This document shows, one piece after another, positions 10,322 to 22,722 of a stretch of 64,000 nucleotides of DNA. The translations under genes and the position numbers were made by a program. The notes under the pieces are model-generated. The model did no database searches. It was not told the DNA's origin and saw only the letters and a list, made by a program, of their open reading frames with translations. Within the stretch, counting starts at the first letter, position 1, and every line of letters begins with the position of its first letter. Source of the DNA: Megaleporinus macrocephalus (taxonomy: Eukaryota; Chordata; Actinopteri; Characiformes; Anostomidae); the NCBI GenBank assembly GCA_021613375.1, contig CM038703.1, positions 19,269,194-19,333,193 of the forward strand, given 5' to 3'.

Positions 10322-13300
10322 CAATGCCTTATATATACTACTGTCACATTCTTCTCCACTTTGTCTAACTGCTTTCTCTAAAGTAGCTTTACACTCTCTG
10401 GATGTCTGGCTGCCATCACTACTGTCGTGATTGGTGCATTTCACATATAAACACTTCCATCTAAAAAGCAAAGGAAGTACAGTATTGTACTGGGAAATGA
10501 ACTGGAGTGAAGTTTTGTTTCAGTCCTCTGCTGATTGGTTGGAAATCCCCCGCTATAAATTGCTTAGATGATCATGTCCAGAAAGTAATAGTTATGTTTA
10601 GAACTTCGGAAACGACATGTTCTGCTGGAATATCCATATAATAGAGGCAACAACCCGTCACTATTGAGCTAAACTTAACTGCTGAGGTGCTAATCTGCTT
10701 TCAGAGAGGTGCATTATATTCACACATATAACAGCAGTGACTCACAATCATAAAAAGAAGGCACTGAAACCACACTGATGAGAAAGATAAGGAACATGCA
10801 TGGCTAATTTCAGGCTGGGGCCGATACTGTTTTGCAGGCTGGTTTCCTGTTCATTACTGAGTGCAAATAATGAGAGTTCTCTGCCCGGTGCATTAAGCAG
10901 TTGTGTGAATAGACCTTCCTCTGGTGGATGCACATCACATATACAATGTAAAAACAACAACAACAACAACATTTTGATATAGCAGCATACTGAATAGACA
11001 TGATATACACAATGGATCCTAACTACACACATGAAAACATTACTTTGAGTTGTACAGATGTGGTTACTGACGTCGGTTGATAACAAAGATAACAAACCCA
11101 ACATCTTTCATAAAATAAGGTGGCAGTAGGTTTATCCGTACAAGAGCACTGCTCAGAGTGTGGGACAGGTATATGGGTCAAAGTGCATTGTGCTTAATGT
11201 ACGCTAATAAGCAGATGTGATGTGCGCAGGCGTGCCCCGTGTTTGTGTACGTTGTCATAAAGAAGAGTGGCATGATGCCGTTTGGCTGAGATGCAAAACA
11301 GGATGCAAATCAGCTCCGAATCAGCTGCACTAAAAACCTGGAGTATCTCATTTCAGATTTGCCAGAAAAAGTGAGAAGCTCAATGTCTCTCTGCTACACG
11401 TCCATCAACAAACTTTCAGTTGGGCTCGGGTTGTTTAACGACATGCAAATGCAGGCTTATATCAGCACTTATATACAGGCTTATATACAGTAACTGCTGT
11501 TATTTATACAGTATTTATGTAATAACATCGTTCAGATACTCTCTCAAGAGATCTGACTCTGATTCCAACAAGATAAGCTGTTTATGCATCACTGAAGTCT
11601 TGACTGTAAATCAGGTGTGGAAATAGTTTCAAAGTACTGTTACTTTAGTAATCATTTACTGGAATATAAATAAAGAAATTATTTTAAAAAACGATACAAG
11701 TAAAAGTAAATAAGCAGTTAATTAAAATAATATTCAAGTAATCAGGTTATCTGGTTTTTGTACATCCGCAATCAATACTCAATAAAAATGTTTTCGGGCT
11801 ACATCGTTATAAATAATCCGTACATACAACAGTTTGAACAGTCAAACCCCGCATGAGGAAAAAAAAAAGTTTTGAGCCCTCAGACTGATCACTGTATGCT
11901 CGACTAGTGCACATGCACACATCTGAACTGTGGTGCTGTGCTTAAGGAACCAGGCTTCCCAGACTTATTAAAGGAACAATATGATTTTTGTTTTAGTAAA
12001 AATCTTTCCAAATTGAACCAAAATTATAAACAGAATATGAAGAAATAAGCATTTTGACAGAATATCAAAGGCGTCTATGTATCGTGTTGCAGAGTCGTCC
12101 AATAAAATCTACATGCTAATCAGCTAACCGGCCTGTCTTGTCTCGCAATAACATCTTTGCACCTCAAGAGGTGATAGTGATTCTGCATGAGAGGATAAAA
12201 CGTAGCACTGCCTCGACAGTAGATTAATCTTTTCTCAATCTTGTTAAAGGTGCTGCTCCCAGTTCGATTATTTAAGAACGAGGAGCAATAAAAGGAAGAG
12301 TAAATGTAATGAAGAGCTGAAGCTCTTGTCTAATAATGACCACTGCCCGCTTTTGGGCATAACTAATGTAATTACACAATTATCACTAAACTAATAATGT
12401 ATTTTTAGCGACAGTGCTTTTGCCTATTAGTAGAATGTTTACTGTACGTCTACAGACAATCTGTCGGCCCAGATTGAAGAGTAAGGATATTTTGGCACAT
12501 GGCTTGTTTTGTAAGTTGAAATCTCTGCAGGTTTCAAGTCTTTTAAATTTCACAGCTCTTTCCAGACTGATACGCTCCCAATTCATTATTTTTTTTCTCT
12601 GTAACAGTTAAAATTAAATTAACCTTAGTTAAAATTAAGGTAGCAAAGTATTTGACTAGAAATCAACTCAAGTAAGAGTAAAAATACAGTGAATTATTCT
12701 CCAAAAAGTACCATAAAGTACAATAACAGGAATAAATGTGTTTTTTTTCCAGCTGTGCTGAAAAGTCATAACCCTGATGTTCCATCTGTATTACTCGACA
12801 AGTGCCACGCTCAGTAACAAAAAAAATGCCACAGCTGTGTCTATTATCAGGTTTTGTTGTTTGTTGAGGAATGACAGTCATTAATTCACAGAATTTTCAG
12901 AACTATTACTTACAAGAATACACAGTGTCACTGATGTTAAAAAGTGCCCTTGTGTAGAATCATCTGATGACTTCTGACGAATACCTGGATGAGTAAGTGA
13001 GATACAAGCCAGATCCATGGGGTGCTTCACATCTATAACTTCAGAAACTACAAACATGGCTGATTCATACTGGACTGAAATCACAAAATGTGTCAGTAAA
13101 TTACAGTATGTAAAACAAATCCAACTCCTATAAGGCTTCCAGACTGACAGTTATCTGAGTATCATGATTGAGCAAGACTGAGCATCACGGCCTCTTCGTT
13201 GCATAACCAACAACAAAAAAAGAATCTTCAGTGACTCGGTCTTTAAACACACTGGCTTTTGTGCCGTGGCGGACTTTGCTGTTGGCTTTCCTCTTTCTTG

Positions 13301-14637
13301 TAGACGACTGGAGTATTGAGGAGCAGTGTGGTGAGCTAATGTGGAGTTATGTCTTGTTAACGTCCTCTTGTTTCGGTGAGCTAGTGAGTGAAGAGAGGAT
13401 GGAGTCGTAAATCTAGACACAGAGGAGAACAAGGGCAACAAAAGGGCAAAAGCTAAAGGGGGGTATCCCCCAGAATGAGCAGTGTGTGATGAACTGAAAA
13501 GGGGCATGAGGTGAAACACTGGAAGAAGAACACACTTCCGTAAAAGGAGAGAGCGAGGAGGCACATCCCATTCAGAACGGGCTGCTGGTGGAGAGGTGCG
13601 TTCAAAGGAGGCGCTGAGGTGTGAAGAACATGCGCACAAATGCAAGACACAGCTGCCCCTCTCGCTCTGCATCCCAGCAACAACATGCCCTGTTGCCCTG
13701 ACCAGACACAAAGCGGCCCTGCAGCTAATGGAGAAAGTGACCAGAGCAGTTTCTGGAGAAAATGACCAAAGCAAAGGTGAAGGTTCACAACCTGCACCCT
13801 TCCCCGCCCTATCAAATCTGGCAGAGTGACTGAGCCCCGCAGAAAAGGTGACATCTGCTCAGAAAGCCCCAAGAATCCCCTGAACTGCACATTTCCCTTT
13901 CAAAGCAGATGGTGATGTCTGATAAAGAGCCTAGTGTAGGCGTGTTTCCCCGGGACACCTGTGATCAAAACGATAGTCTACCCACGGCTCATCTTCAGCC
14001 TCTTTGAATCATCACCGTACGACAACAGATTCCTCTAAGCAACATCACTGGAATTAATGCTCCAGCAATGGTTGTCAAATCTAGAGTCACTCCCTGCCCA
14101 GGTATGACTAGTGGTTAAATTGAAATTAATGGCATAGTGGTTTATAGTTGGCTAGGTTGCTTTTTTGTATTAGGTTTTCACCAAAATAAACTCCCTATGT
14201 AATAATATAAATCAGATATAGCACAAAAAAAATTCAGGATGTTTCTGGATATCCTGGTTATAAAAAAATTCCACATATCCTGTTGAACCTAAAATGTTGT
14301 CCCTCGTATTAGCCATCCAGTAGTTTTAGTGCTGTGTATGAATGGTGCTTTGTATCAATGACACTCTGTCTCTTTGGTTTCCAACATTGTTTACAAATCA
14401 TGATATGTTGCACTCCCTCTGATACAGTTATTAGTTGGGTTTCTATTAAAAAACAAATTTTAAATGTTATACTCTTGACAAATTTTAAAATGTTGGTAAA
14501 AAAACTCAAAACTCAAACTCAAATAAAGTAGCTACAGCTATGCAAATAAACTTAAGATTACCATGACCTCAAGTTTAGGATACTCTGATTAGGAAGTGCA
14601 TTGAAATGAGCAAGATAAAGAGATTTTACTTGGTTAT
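10322..14637. other. Intergenic region with old TIR element and candidate regulatory block
   Basis: No exon is recognised. Around 11610-12760 there are sequences (CAAAGTACTGTTACTTTAGT and, inverted, AAGTAAGAGTAAAAATACAG) related to the ends of the element at 27686-29152, so an old copy may span this stretch. A 207-codon minus-strand open frame at 13774-13151 matches nothing I know. The block 13560-14000 is GC-richer, with TCF-like (TTCAAAG) and E-box motifs. Confidence 0.45.
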
Positions 14638-14658
14638 ATATATATATATATATATATT
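14638..14658. repeat. (TA)n microsatellite
   Basis: About ten perfect TA dinucleotides. Confidence 0.9.
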
Positions 14659-16127
14659 GTGTGCAGGGCGTGTTGTTGAGGCCAGTCAGGATAAGCAATG
14701 CCTCACCTAATTATAATGGCTCACCTTCTTTTTTTTTTTTTTTTCTTGTTCCATCTTAGATGGCTAAGGTTAGTTGGTAATGGTAAGTTTAAAGAAGCCA
14801 ATTTCAAACTTCTTACAACTTCTTTGCTTCTTACATCTGGGAATGCAAACTTAACGGAAAGTTCTGGGAACACATTGTGCAGAGCCATTTTTCAAACACG
14901 CTTTGGATTCAGCATTTCAGAATTGTACCTTCCTAACCTTCCTAAGCTAGGCAGTATGATCGGAGCATCTGTAGGAGTATTTGCTTCCAGTTACCAGTGA
15001 CCCATGCTTATACCTTCAACACAGCTTACATGGATTTTTTGAACAAGGACTAAGCAGGAGGAACTCGTCAGTAAGTAAGTGAGTAATACATACATGATGG
15101 TGATGGTGGTGGTCGGGGGGCAGAGGATGTGGGTTGTGAAATGATAATTTTAAAACTATGAGTCATTTGATATGTAAGATTTAAAAACCACGCTCAGAAG
15201 CTCAAATAGCTTCTGTTTAGGTCGTATCTGGCCCTGGGCCTGGCCTGAATCAGGCTGAGCAACAGGAGTTACTGCATCTTCCTCTGCACGATCACTGTGC
15301 ATTCCCACAGCGTAGCAACTTCAATTTCCTGAAAAGTGAGGCAGTGTGAAATTTCAGTAGTGCCCTAACTTACTGAACAAACGGCCTCTGCCTTCGACCA
15401 AAGGAAAGCAGACTCGGTGGGGATTTGGACCTCTGAGTTAAGCTGATGATTTGGATGATTGCTTCACATGATCATGGTCTTTCGCCTCGGTTCCTCAAAC
15501 TCCTCATTAAAAGAAAAGAACAACAGAAGAAGTAATTTAAATGATTGTGTTATACAAATTGCAGTGATTCAACAAAGTGCAATAAAAGTTCACACGCTGG
15601 CAGACTGACATCATTGTTAGGCAGAACTTCACATTCAAACACAATTCATTCTGCATACGTTTATGCGTTTTAGTCGTATATGCCATAGTTTAGAAGAGAT
15701 GAATAGGTCTACAAAGAAAGCCTCTTTTTATGGAGATAATTAATACAAACTCTGTGTAGAATGTTTAGAACTCATATCAACAATATAACAAAAGGACCTC
15801 TCGGAATTCTGGCCGAGCCACAAAAATAGGACTGAACGCTTCTACAGTACATTGTGACAAGTTGAGATAAATGGCTAACGTGAAGGCCCGTTTTGTACTC
15901 CAGCTCAATTTGTGCTTGTGGGCGATCTTTGTTTTCCCTGCAGTCTGCTGCTTTCCTTTTTCCACGCTCGCACATACACACTCACAAAACACAAGCCTTG
16001 GGGAGGCAGCAGCTGCCTGGCGGACTACAGGAAACATACTATGGTGGGCCTCTATCCTGTTTGTGACACTGACCTCCTGACTGCAGTCACCCCACTAAGG
16101 TCAGCGACACAACGCAGCCTTTCTGAC

Positions 16128-16128
<1 letters not shown>
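14659..16128. other. Intergenic region, no gene supported
   Basis: The segment 15200-15420 is GC-richer and could be regulatory. A 69-codon plus-strand frame at 15871-16080 begins with a hydrophobic stretch resembling a signal peptide, but it overlaps another frame of equal size and has no supporting splice or homology evidence. Confidence 0.4.

Positions 16129-16162
<34 letters not shown>
16129..16162. repeat. (CT)n microsatellite
   Basis: An uninterrupted run of CT dinucleotides on the plus strand. Confidence 0.9.
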
Positions 16163-16167
<5 letters not shown>

Positions 16168-16261
16168 GCTGCCTCCCGTCTTCTGTAGAGGAACGGAGCA
16201 CTATACAATAACAGAGCAAACACGGGCTGCTCTCATACGATTTAGGTTTCTTTTTAAGATA

Positions 16262-16315
16262 AGATCAGGTAAAGGTTATTGACTCCAGAAGGGAAATGTG
16301 GTTGTTCCAGAGTAG
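16262..16315 (+). mobile_element. Short LINE 3'-tail-like fragment
   Basis: The block GGTTATTGACTCCAGAAGGG followed by AAATGTGG resembles the TTTATTGATCCC...GGGAAATTG tail that ends many fish LINE and LINE-mobilised SINE copies. A clearer copy lies at 17946. The family is not determined. Confidence 0.45.
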
Positions 16316-16352
16316 CACAGTATAGCGTAGAGTATATGGCATATGCACTTCT

Positions 16353-16606
16353 GAATATCATCGCTGTCCACTGAAAAACAAGTATCTCCAAAATGGCAAC
16401 TTTACAGGAGAGTACAAAAACTGTCTTCACTTTCAATGTAAGTCAGTGGAACCAGATGTTTTTCCAAGCTATTCTGGAGCATTTCTATTGGTCCATTCAA
16501 CAAGAAACTTTCCCACAATGTAAACAGGAGCTGCTGTGTTTAAGAGATGTAGAAAAATAGAAATTAACAAAAATACTTGTTTTTCATTGGACAGCAACAA
16601 CATATT
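16353..16606 (+). mobile_element. TIR-MITE family M, copy 2 (complete, about 254 bp)
   Basis: The left end reads ATATCATCGCTGTCC then ACTGAAAAACAAGTAT. The right end is its near reverse complement, ATACTTGTTTTTCATTGGACAGCAAC. The internal marks GGCAACTTTACAGGAGAG and GGAGCATTTCTATTGG are shared with the other copies. It has no coding capacity. This copy best defines the family consensus in the window. Confidence 0.8.
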
Positions 16607-16690
16607 AATTACATACATTAAAATAGAGCGATATATATTCTTATATACATATATGTATATGTTCTTTTCTTAGTATATATACATCATAAA

Positions 16691-16875
16691 CGATATTTTG
16701 CATATTGTAGCTGTCCTAAGAAATGTATCTCCAAACTGGCAACTTTACAGGAGAAGTCAATGGAACCAGAAAAGTGAGTTTGGAGCATTTCTATTGGTCC
16801 ATTCATCTTAAAATTATTACACAATGTACATGACATACATGAAATAAACATGTTTTTCTTTGGATAGTCTTCATT
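16691..16875 (+). mobile_element. TIR-MITE family M, copy 3 (shortened)
   Basis: Shares GGCAACTTTACAGGAGA, TCAATGGAACCAGA and GGAGCATTTCTATTGGTCCA with copy 2, and ends in a CATGTTTTTCTTTGGATAG form of the TIR. The part that would separate the GGAGA and TCAATGG blocks is deleted. Confidence 0.75.
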
Positions 16876-17945
16876 ACTCCTCTGTGTGATTGTGATCGTG
16901 TCTCCAGATTTACAATGTACTGTGATAGCACAGCCTGAACGGGGGACGCGCTGATACTCTAATCCACCACTGACTCTCATAAAAATACAGGAGGCGATGA
17001 TCCTCTGCTGTTCAGCAATGAAGCAATGGAGCTCTGGTTCAGCCAATCATATGAGACTTTGTAAGTTGTAAGCCAATCATATTAGACGTGGGGGGTGGTC
17101 TTTGGTGCTACTTAGTTATAGACTCTGAGCTAAAGAAACAGATCTGAGTGAAGAAGAAGAAAGTGAGTATTGTGTAAATAATTTACAGAGTTAGCAGAAA
17201 ATGTTTGCGTGACTAAATATAAAAAATGAAATGATATATTTTTTGTGCTGTCAAATGTTGCTATGACCATATCAGCTAGAATATTAAACATGTAATAGTC
17301 TTCCAAACAGCTACAGAACACAATTACACTCCTACTGATTGCCCAAACTGAGAGGCTACCAATCTATAAACTGTGTTTGTGAATGAAATATTTAGGACCT
17401 GTAGCTTCTCTAAGAAAGAGAAAACAGCACTGCTTAACTTTAATATCATGATTTGATCTGCAGTCTGTATAGATAGACAGATATAACATTTAAGTCTTAA
17501 TACACTATAAAGAAACATCATTAAACCTGAGCAAATAGCCTTTTTTGATTAATGGTCCACCTACTGATACTCTTAACGCTCTTCATGATAAACAGACATT
17601 TTGGGGCCCATTAAAACACCCTACTGGAGGAGCAGAGCCCTTACGCACTACTTATCTCTAAATCTCCAGTGACGCCCTTGTATGTTGCTGACTGCTAATA
17701 TTAGTTGTGGTCTATCCAGATGTGAGTCAAATGTTTGAAAAGGAAAACAGCAGTGGCTATTCGCCAGAGTGCTTTACCAGAACAGTCAGTATTAAACTAC
17801 TAAAATAAGGTGACATTTCTTTAAATATGTCCATTTTAAGATATAAATATAATATAAAATGGCTTTTACAGGCTTAAGATGTCTATATTCATTACTGAAA
17901 AGCCCAAAAACACTCATGTATATTGCTGTTAGCTTAGTTCTAATA
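16876..17945. other. Intergenic region, nothing recognised
   Basis: AT-rich sequence. Open frames on the minus strand at 17046-16684, 17321-17130 and 17521-17324 are short and partly overlap MITE copy 3. No RNA gene or repeat class is recognised. Confidence 0.5.
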
Positions 17946-18225
17946 TCAGAATCAGAAATACTTTATTGATCCCTGGGGGAAATTGCAGTTATTACAGTAG
18001 CAGCCGATTATGTAGAAGAATAAACACTCTAATAATAATTTACAACATAAAAGAAATTTGTAATATATACACATATATAAAGTCCTATAATACAATAGAA
18101 GAATAAAATATAAAGTGACTATAATAATAAGTACAGATATACTGTATACAGCAGTAAGAGTTTAGAAGTAGGAAAGTTATTGCACATTTGAGTTGTTGCA
18201 CACATAATTAAATTATTGTTCTATG
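17946..18225 (+). mobile_element. LINE 3'-end fragment or LINE-derived SINE
   Basis: Begins with TACTTTATTGATCCCTGGGG and GAAATTGC, a signature common to fish LINE 3' regions. It continues into the A/T-rich, TATA-laced tail (about 18050-18140) and the TTGCACATTTGAGTTGTTGC block that usually accompany it. No reverse transcriptase frame is present, so it is a 5'-truncated copy. I cannot name the family with certainty. Confidence 0.65.
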
Positions 18226-20114
18226 TTCTATGTGAAAGGTGTCATACGTTAAGAGAGGAACTAAAGGAATATACCAAAGGAATCCCATATGCACAGTAGC
18301 AGGAATTAGCATTTTAAGGGAGATTTTTGTCTTATTTTTTTACATTTATAGTCCAGAACTGAAGAACTAACTGTAACATGCACAGTTTACCATTTAAAAT
18401 TAATACTCAGTAACATACTGTACAGAACTGCTGAAGAACTTTTTACTTCATCCACATAATCTATCAACATAATGACATTTACTGGGATTTATTGTTCTCT
18501 TTATAATGCACTCTTTTTCTAAAACACAGTATGAAAGTAGTCACTGGTCTCTATCCACCTTTTGTCTTTTACATGGATCACCAATTAGAAATGCAGAGTT
18601 TTAGTCTTATCCTTTTCATAATAGGCCAAGTTTTTTAATGACCAACACATATACAGTTAGTTAGTTGTCTCTGCTGACCATTTGGCTAGACACATGGGAT
18701 AAACTGCTTAGTGGGATTTGTCAAAATAATTATTTCCATGTTGTTATCTTAATTAGAATCTGAATGAATGTCCCATTAGTAAATATCGACACCTAGTGGT
18801 CAGAGGGAGACCTTTCCATGCTACCATCAGCTATACCTCTTGATAGTTCATCTGCTGTTTTTCAGTTTTATAGTGTGATAAGACCAGCTGTGGGCTGTAA
18901 AGCCCAGATATAACCCTGTGTATGCTGGACCCCGTAAATTCAGTATTATTATTGTATTATACATTTGAGGTCATCTAGCTGAAAAGATTTTCGATTATAA
19001 ACTAAGCTGAACTAAACTGAATTAAAGTTTAGAGGTTTTTAATTTTTTCCCTCTTTATAGTAACAAAACTCTGAAATCTACAATATGTGTTCTAAGCAGT
19101 TCAACCAGTGTAGTAACACTGTGAGAGAACCAAAGTGTAACTACTGTTAAGCTCTACTTGATCTCATGAGTAGAGGAGAAATTAGCCTTACCTTTTGAAA
19201 TTGGTCTTTTTCTACACACAGCCCTACACAAAGAAAACAAATCCAAATACTAATAACCACCACACCAAGTCTAACAATCAGCAATCAGTGCTAACAGCAC
19301 TCAAACCCTGGGTAGCTTCATAACAATAACCAACCATCACAACTATAACAGTCCACAACTCTCAACTTGTACCTTCTAAACCGGTTAAAACAGCCAACAT
19401 GACTAACCCAACATTATTCACGTGTCTTACTCTTCTGTAAATGTAGAAAAACAGTAGTACACATTACAGCACAGTATACAACAAATGCAAAGCTATGTGT
19501 AGGACTGTACAGAGACACAGAGACTCAAATCTCAGCAGTTCAATTTCTTTCTCAAGAGGTTTTCAGAGAGTGGTTATATTTTGACTATTAGATGAGAAGT
19601 GTGCCTGAAGGCTGCTAGTGAGCTGCGTGTTTCCCCTAGAATTTATATGAACACTTTCCTTGCTGTGCCTAATATTTTCCAAACCCGCCTGCTAGAAAAG
19701 CTTTTACACTGACAGAACACCTAGTTCAGTCAAGACAGCTCAAATCAGGGCACAAGCCCAACTTAGCGTCAGGGTAGGGAGCCAACCTGAAATCAAACAC
19801 GACCTCTTTTACCTGAATAGCTCATATTGTTCATATTATTCTCTGCATTGCGTCATTTAAAATGTTGATCAAAGCAGATTATATTCAGCCCATTCTGAAA
19901 TGCCTTCTGGTTTTTGATTATGTCTCTATGCAACAGTGGATATTGAAAATAACAGTAACTAATCATATTATGTTTCAACTTCTATTCATACCACCTGTAC
20001 ACCAACTTCAAGTGAAACGCTCAACTCAGAGTCTTCCTCATACTGTTACAATCATGGAACAGAAGGAAAGTGGGTTAAGCTTTTTGATTCACTTTGAATT
20101 CAAGGTTGTGCTTT
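18226..20114. other. Intergenic region, nothing recognised
   Basis: Long AT-rich stretch with no open frame above 100 codons, no splice-bounded exon and no repeat that I recognise. Confidence 0.55.
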
Positions 20115-20327
20115 GGGGCAGTCATGGGCTGAAGGTTAGGGAACCAACCTTGTGACCAGAAGGTTGGCGTTTCGATTCCATGAACCCGCAGGGCACGACT
20201 GAAGTGCCCTTGAGCAAGGCACCTAACCCCTGACTGCTCCCTGGGCATTGTGGTAGGGCTGCCTACTGCTCTGGGCAAGTGTGCTCACTGCCCCCTAGTG
20301 AGCACACTTGTATGGGCGTCGGAATTA
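20115..20327 (+). mobile_element. tRNA-derived fish SINE
   Basis: The head GGGGCAGTCATGGGCTGAAG with a B-box-like GTTTCGATTCC (about 20169-20179) is followed by the conserved body CCTTGAGCAAGGCACCTAAC, then TGGTAGGGCTGCC and CACTGCCCCCTAGTG. This is a SINE widespread in teleosts, of a different family from the V-SINE at 10053. It is full length or nearly so, with modest divergence. Confidence 0.85.
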
Positions 20328-20449
20328 AAATGATAAATCTGTTTTACAGGTGAAAATAATATGACTTCTGGGTATGTACACTTCCAAATTCCAAAATATT
20401 TCCAAACATTTGATGGGCTATGAGAGATAAATTAAGGGTCACAAACAAG

Positions 20450-21146
20450 TACAACCCTGTATGGAAAAAAAGTTGGGACACTGTGTGAAATGTAAATGAA
20501 AACAGAATAATGTACAAATCAATCATGTCAATCATATCAGCCTATATAGTACAAAGACAACCTTTACGTTGAAACTGAGGAATTTTATTGTTTTGGAACA
20601 GGTTTGTGTTTACTTCTGTGTTCATCACCTCTTCTTTTAACATCACTCTGCAAGTGTTTGAGTACTGAGACCAACTGCTGTAGTGTAAAGAGTGAAATGT
20701 TTTCCAATTCTTGCTGGATATGGATTTTAGTTCTTTTGCCATGTTCCTCGTTTTGTAACGCACCAAACGTTTTCAGTGGGTGACAGGTCTGGACGTCAGT
20801 GGGCAGTCCTTCACAGTGGTGAACACTTCCTCATCCTTACTTTTGAAAGACTCTGTCTCTCCGGGGTGCTCTCTTTATACCCAGTCATGTTACTGAGCTG
20901 TTGCCAAATAATATAATTACTTGTGAGATGCTCCACAATGCCTTTTTAGCATTACACACATTCTCCAGTCTTTTGTACCCCGTCCTGGCCTTTTTGAAGC
21001 ATTTTGCTGGCAACTTGTTCAAAACAGACATACTATGTTGCTTGTGCACTATTTTAAATTAAATAAATGAATTGATTTGCACATCATGGCTTGGTGTATT
21101 TCTTTACAGTTTCTTAGAGAGTTTCTTTTTTGGAATCAGGGCTGTA
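20450..21146 (-). mobile_element. Internally deleted Tc1/mariner-like DNA transposon
   Basis: The ends are TACAACCCTGTATGGAAAAA and, inverted, TACAGCCCTGATTCCAAAAA, flanked by TA. I recall this terminus from a very abundant fish DNA transposon. On the minus strand the interior keeps remnants such as AACATGACTGGGTATAAAGA, but the transposase region is mostly deleted and the surviving open frames (for example 20766-20542) are broken. Non-autonomous and inactive. Confidence 0.75.
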
Positions 21147-22544
21147 CAGCAAGAACAGACACACCAAGATGAAAAAGAAGCAAAACACAAAAATGGAGAT
21201 ATTTGATATTTATCTCAAATTGTTTGAGTTGCACTACTTGCACCACAGCATACACTTTGTTGCTATAGTGTGTTGTGGTGCGTTACACATCAGTACAAAA
21301 GCAGAGTGATATCACAGTCACACTCTGTTTCAGTTTAGGAAACTGGATGTGTAATAGGCTAAAAACAAGACATCCCATCTGCCCCCGGTTTCTGGCTGTG
21401 AGTGAGTAAAGACTGTATTTACACCAGAAATAAACTGCAGTGAATGAGACGGGAAGCAGACCTGCAGCTGTGGCCTGTGGCCTGTGAACCTGAAAGCTAC
21501 AGTCTATTCATCTGTCAGTCCACTTAAAACCCAATAAACACGTAGCACACAGGGGTGGAGCCCAACCATCAGTTAATTCATGAGGGCTAATGTGGGCAAT
21601 TTTCAACCTCAACCACAACCTGATTAGATGATGATTTCTTTAAGAAAACCATCAATACATCATGACCTGAACTGATGTGAGATAATTATTTCTAATTATA
21701 AAATATATAAAATGTGCTCATGCTAGTCTGATCCATTTCAAACACTATTAAGATCTCAAAATCTGATTAAATCACAGCAAGGCATTAAAATACACTGAGA
21801 CGTTCTTTTTACTGCTTACTGCGTTTGGAATGGAGGCACTTGGCTCAAAGTTATCCTTTAAACTGTGGATTTCAACTAAACCATGACAGTTTCAACACTG
21901 GAACTAGGATATTCACCACAAACTGGACAATTCTGGGCAGCATTAATATGGATATCCTCAGCCAGTGCATTTCTCACTCCTACTTTATTAGTGCTATACT
22001 GCCATCTAGTGTTTCTTTTGTGGAAATGAGCCAAGCTACTGTCAGCCATTTTGTCAAGCAGTGACATCATGTGAAGATTTACAGAGTAGCAAAAAACAAC
22101 AAAAGCTACACTGCACAACCATCTTCAACCCCCTGCACGGTTTAGCTGAAATGTTTTCTGAAGACCTTATTCACATGGCACAAATCTTCTTTTTCTGTGG
22201 TAAACCTCCCCAAAAACAAACCACAATTTTCAGAATGAACTAGTATCTAATTTCAAAATCACAACCCACATCCCAAAGAGACGATAAATTTAACCACACA
22301 AAACATCAGACAGTTACGACCAACAGATCAATCGGAATGAGTGCTGAAGCTGGGAATATATTTAGTCTCATTATATGCGGCGACTTTTATCATGTATCCA
22401 AACTCAACATTGTTAACGTCAAGCTAAACCAAGTTTCAGTTAATCACTGAGTGATACAAACCACTAAAAGACCCTTTAAATCAATCTGCAGGGGCAAAGC
22501 AAGAGCGAACCTCCAATAAAAGAGAAAGTCAGAGAAAATGGCAT
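21147..22544. other. Intergenic region downstream of ttyh3
   Basis: No exon, RNA gene or clear repeat is recognised. Small open frames around 21825-22118 lie on both strands over the same bases and appear to be chance. Confidence 0.5.
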
Positions 22545-22563
22545 CAGTCATCAGTTAATGTAC

Positions 22564-22569
22564 TTTAAT
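22564..22569 (-). terminator. ttyh3: Candidate poly(A) signal ATTAAA for ttyh3
   Basis: Reads ATTAAA on the minus strand. It is the most distal plausible signal before the sequence loses UTR-like character. Confidence 0.35.
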
Positions 22570-22716
22570 CTGAAAACACTGAGTTCAAGCTCAATAAAAC
22601 CACAGGTTTAACATGTACAATAGTTTAGTAAATGCAAAAAAGTAAAAGAAAAACAAAAACAAAAGTAATTCTACAGTGAAGTTTTATCAAAACAATTCAA
22701 TGAAATACCAAACTCA

Positions 22717-22722
22717 TTTATT
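22717..22722 (-). terminator. ttyh3: Candidate poly(A) signal AATAAA for ttyh3
   Basis: Reads AATAAA on the minus strand, about 2.9 kb after the stop codon. It could serve alone or as a proximal alternative to the ATTAAA about 150 bp further on. Confidence 0.4.

Noticed and set aside
15871..16211. Short frames with a signal-peptide-like start
   Set aside because: Two equal-sized frames overlap on the same strand, one runs into a (CT)n microsatellite, and there is no sign of homology or splice sites.
20115..20327. tRNA gene (A- and B-box-like sequences)
   Set aside because: The boxes belong to the head of a SINE. The B box is mutated and no cloverleaf with a matched acceptor stem is apparent. 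The same applies to 10053-10321 and 8182-8321.
1..22544. Exons of neighbours expected from mammalian synteny (AMZ1, GNA12, IQCE, LFNG)
   Set aside because: I looked for their characteristic peptides with splice signals on both strands and found none.
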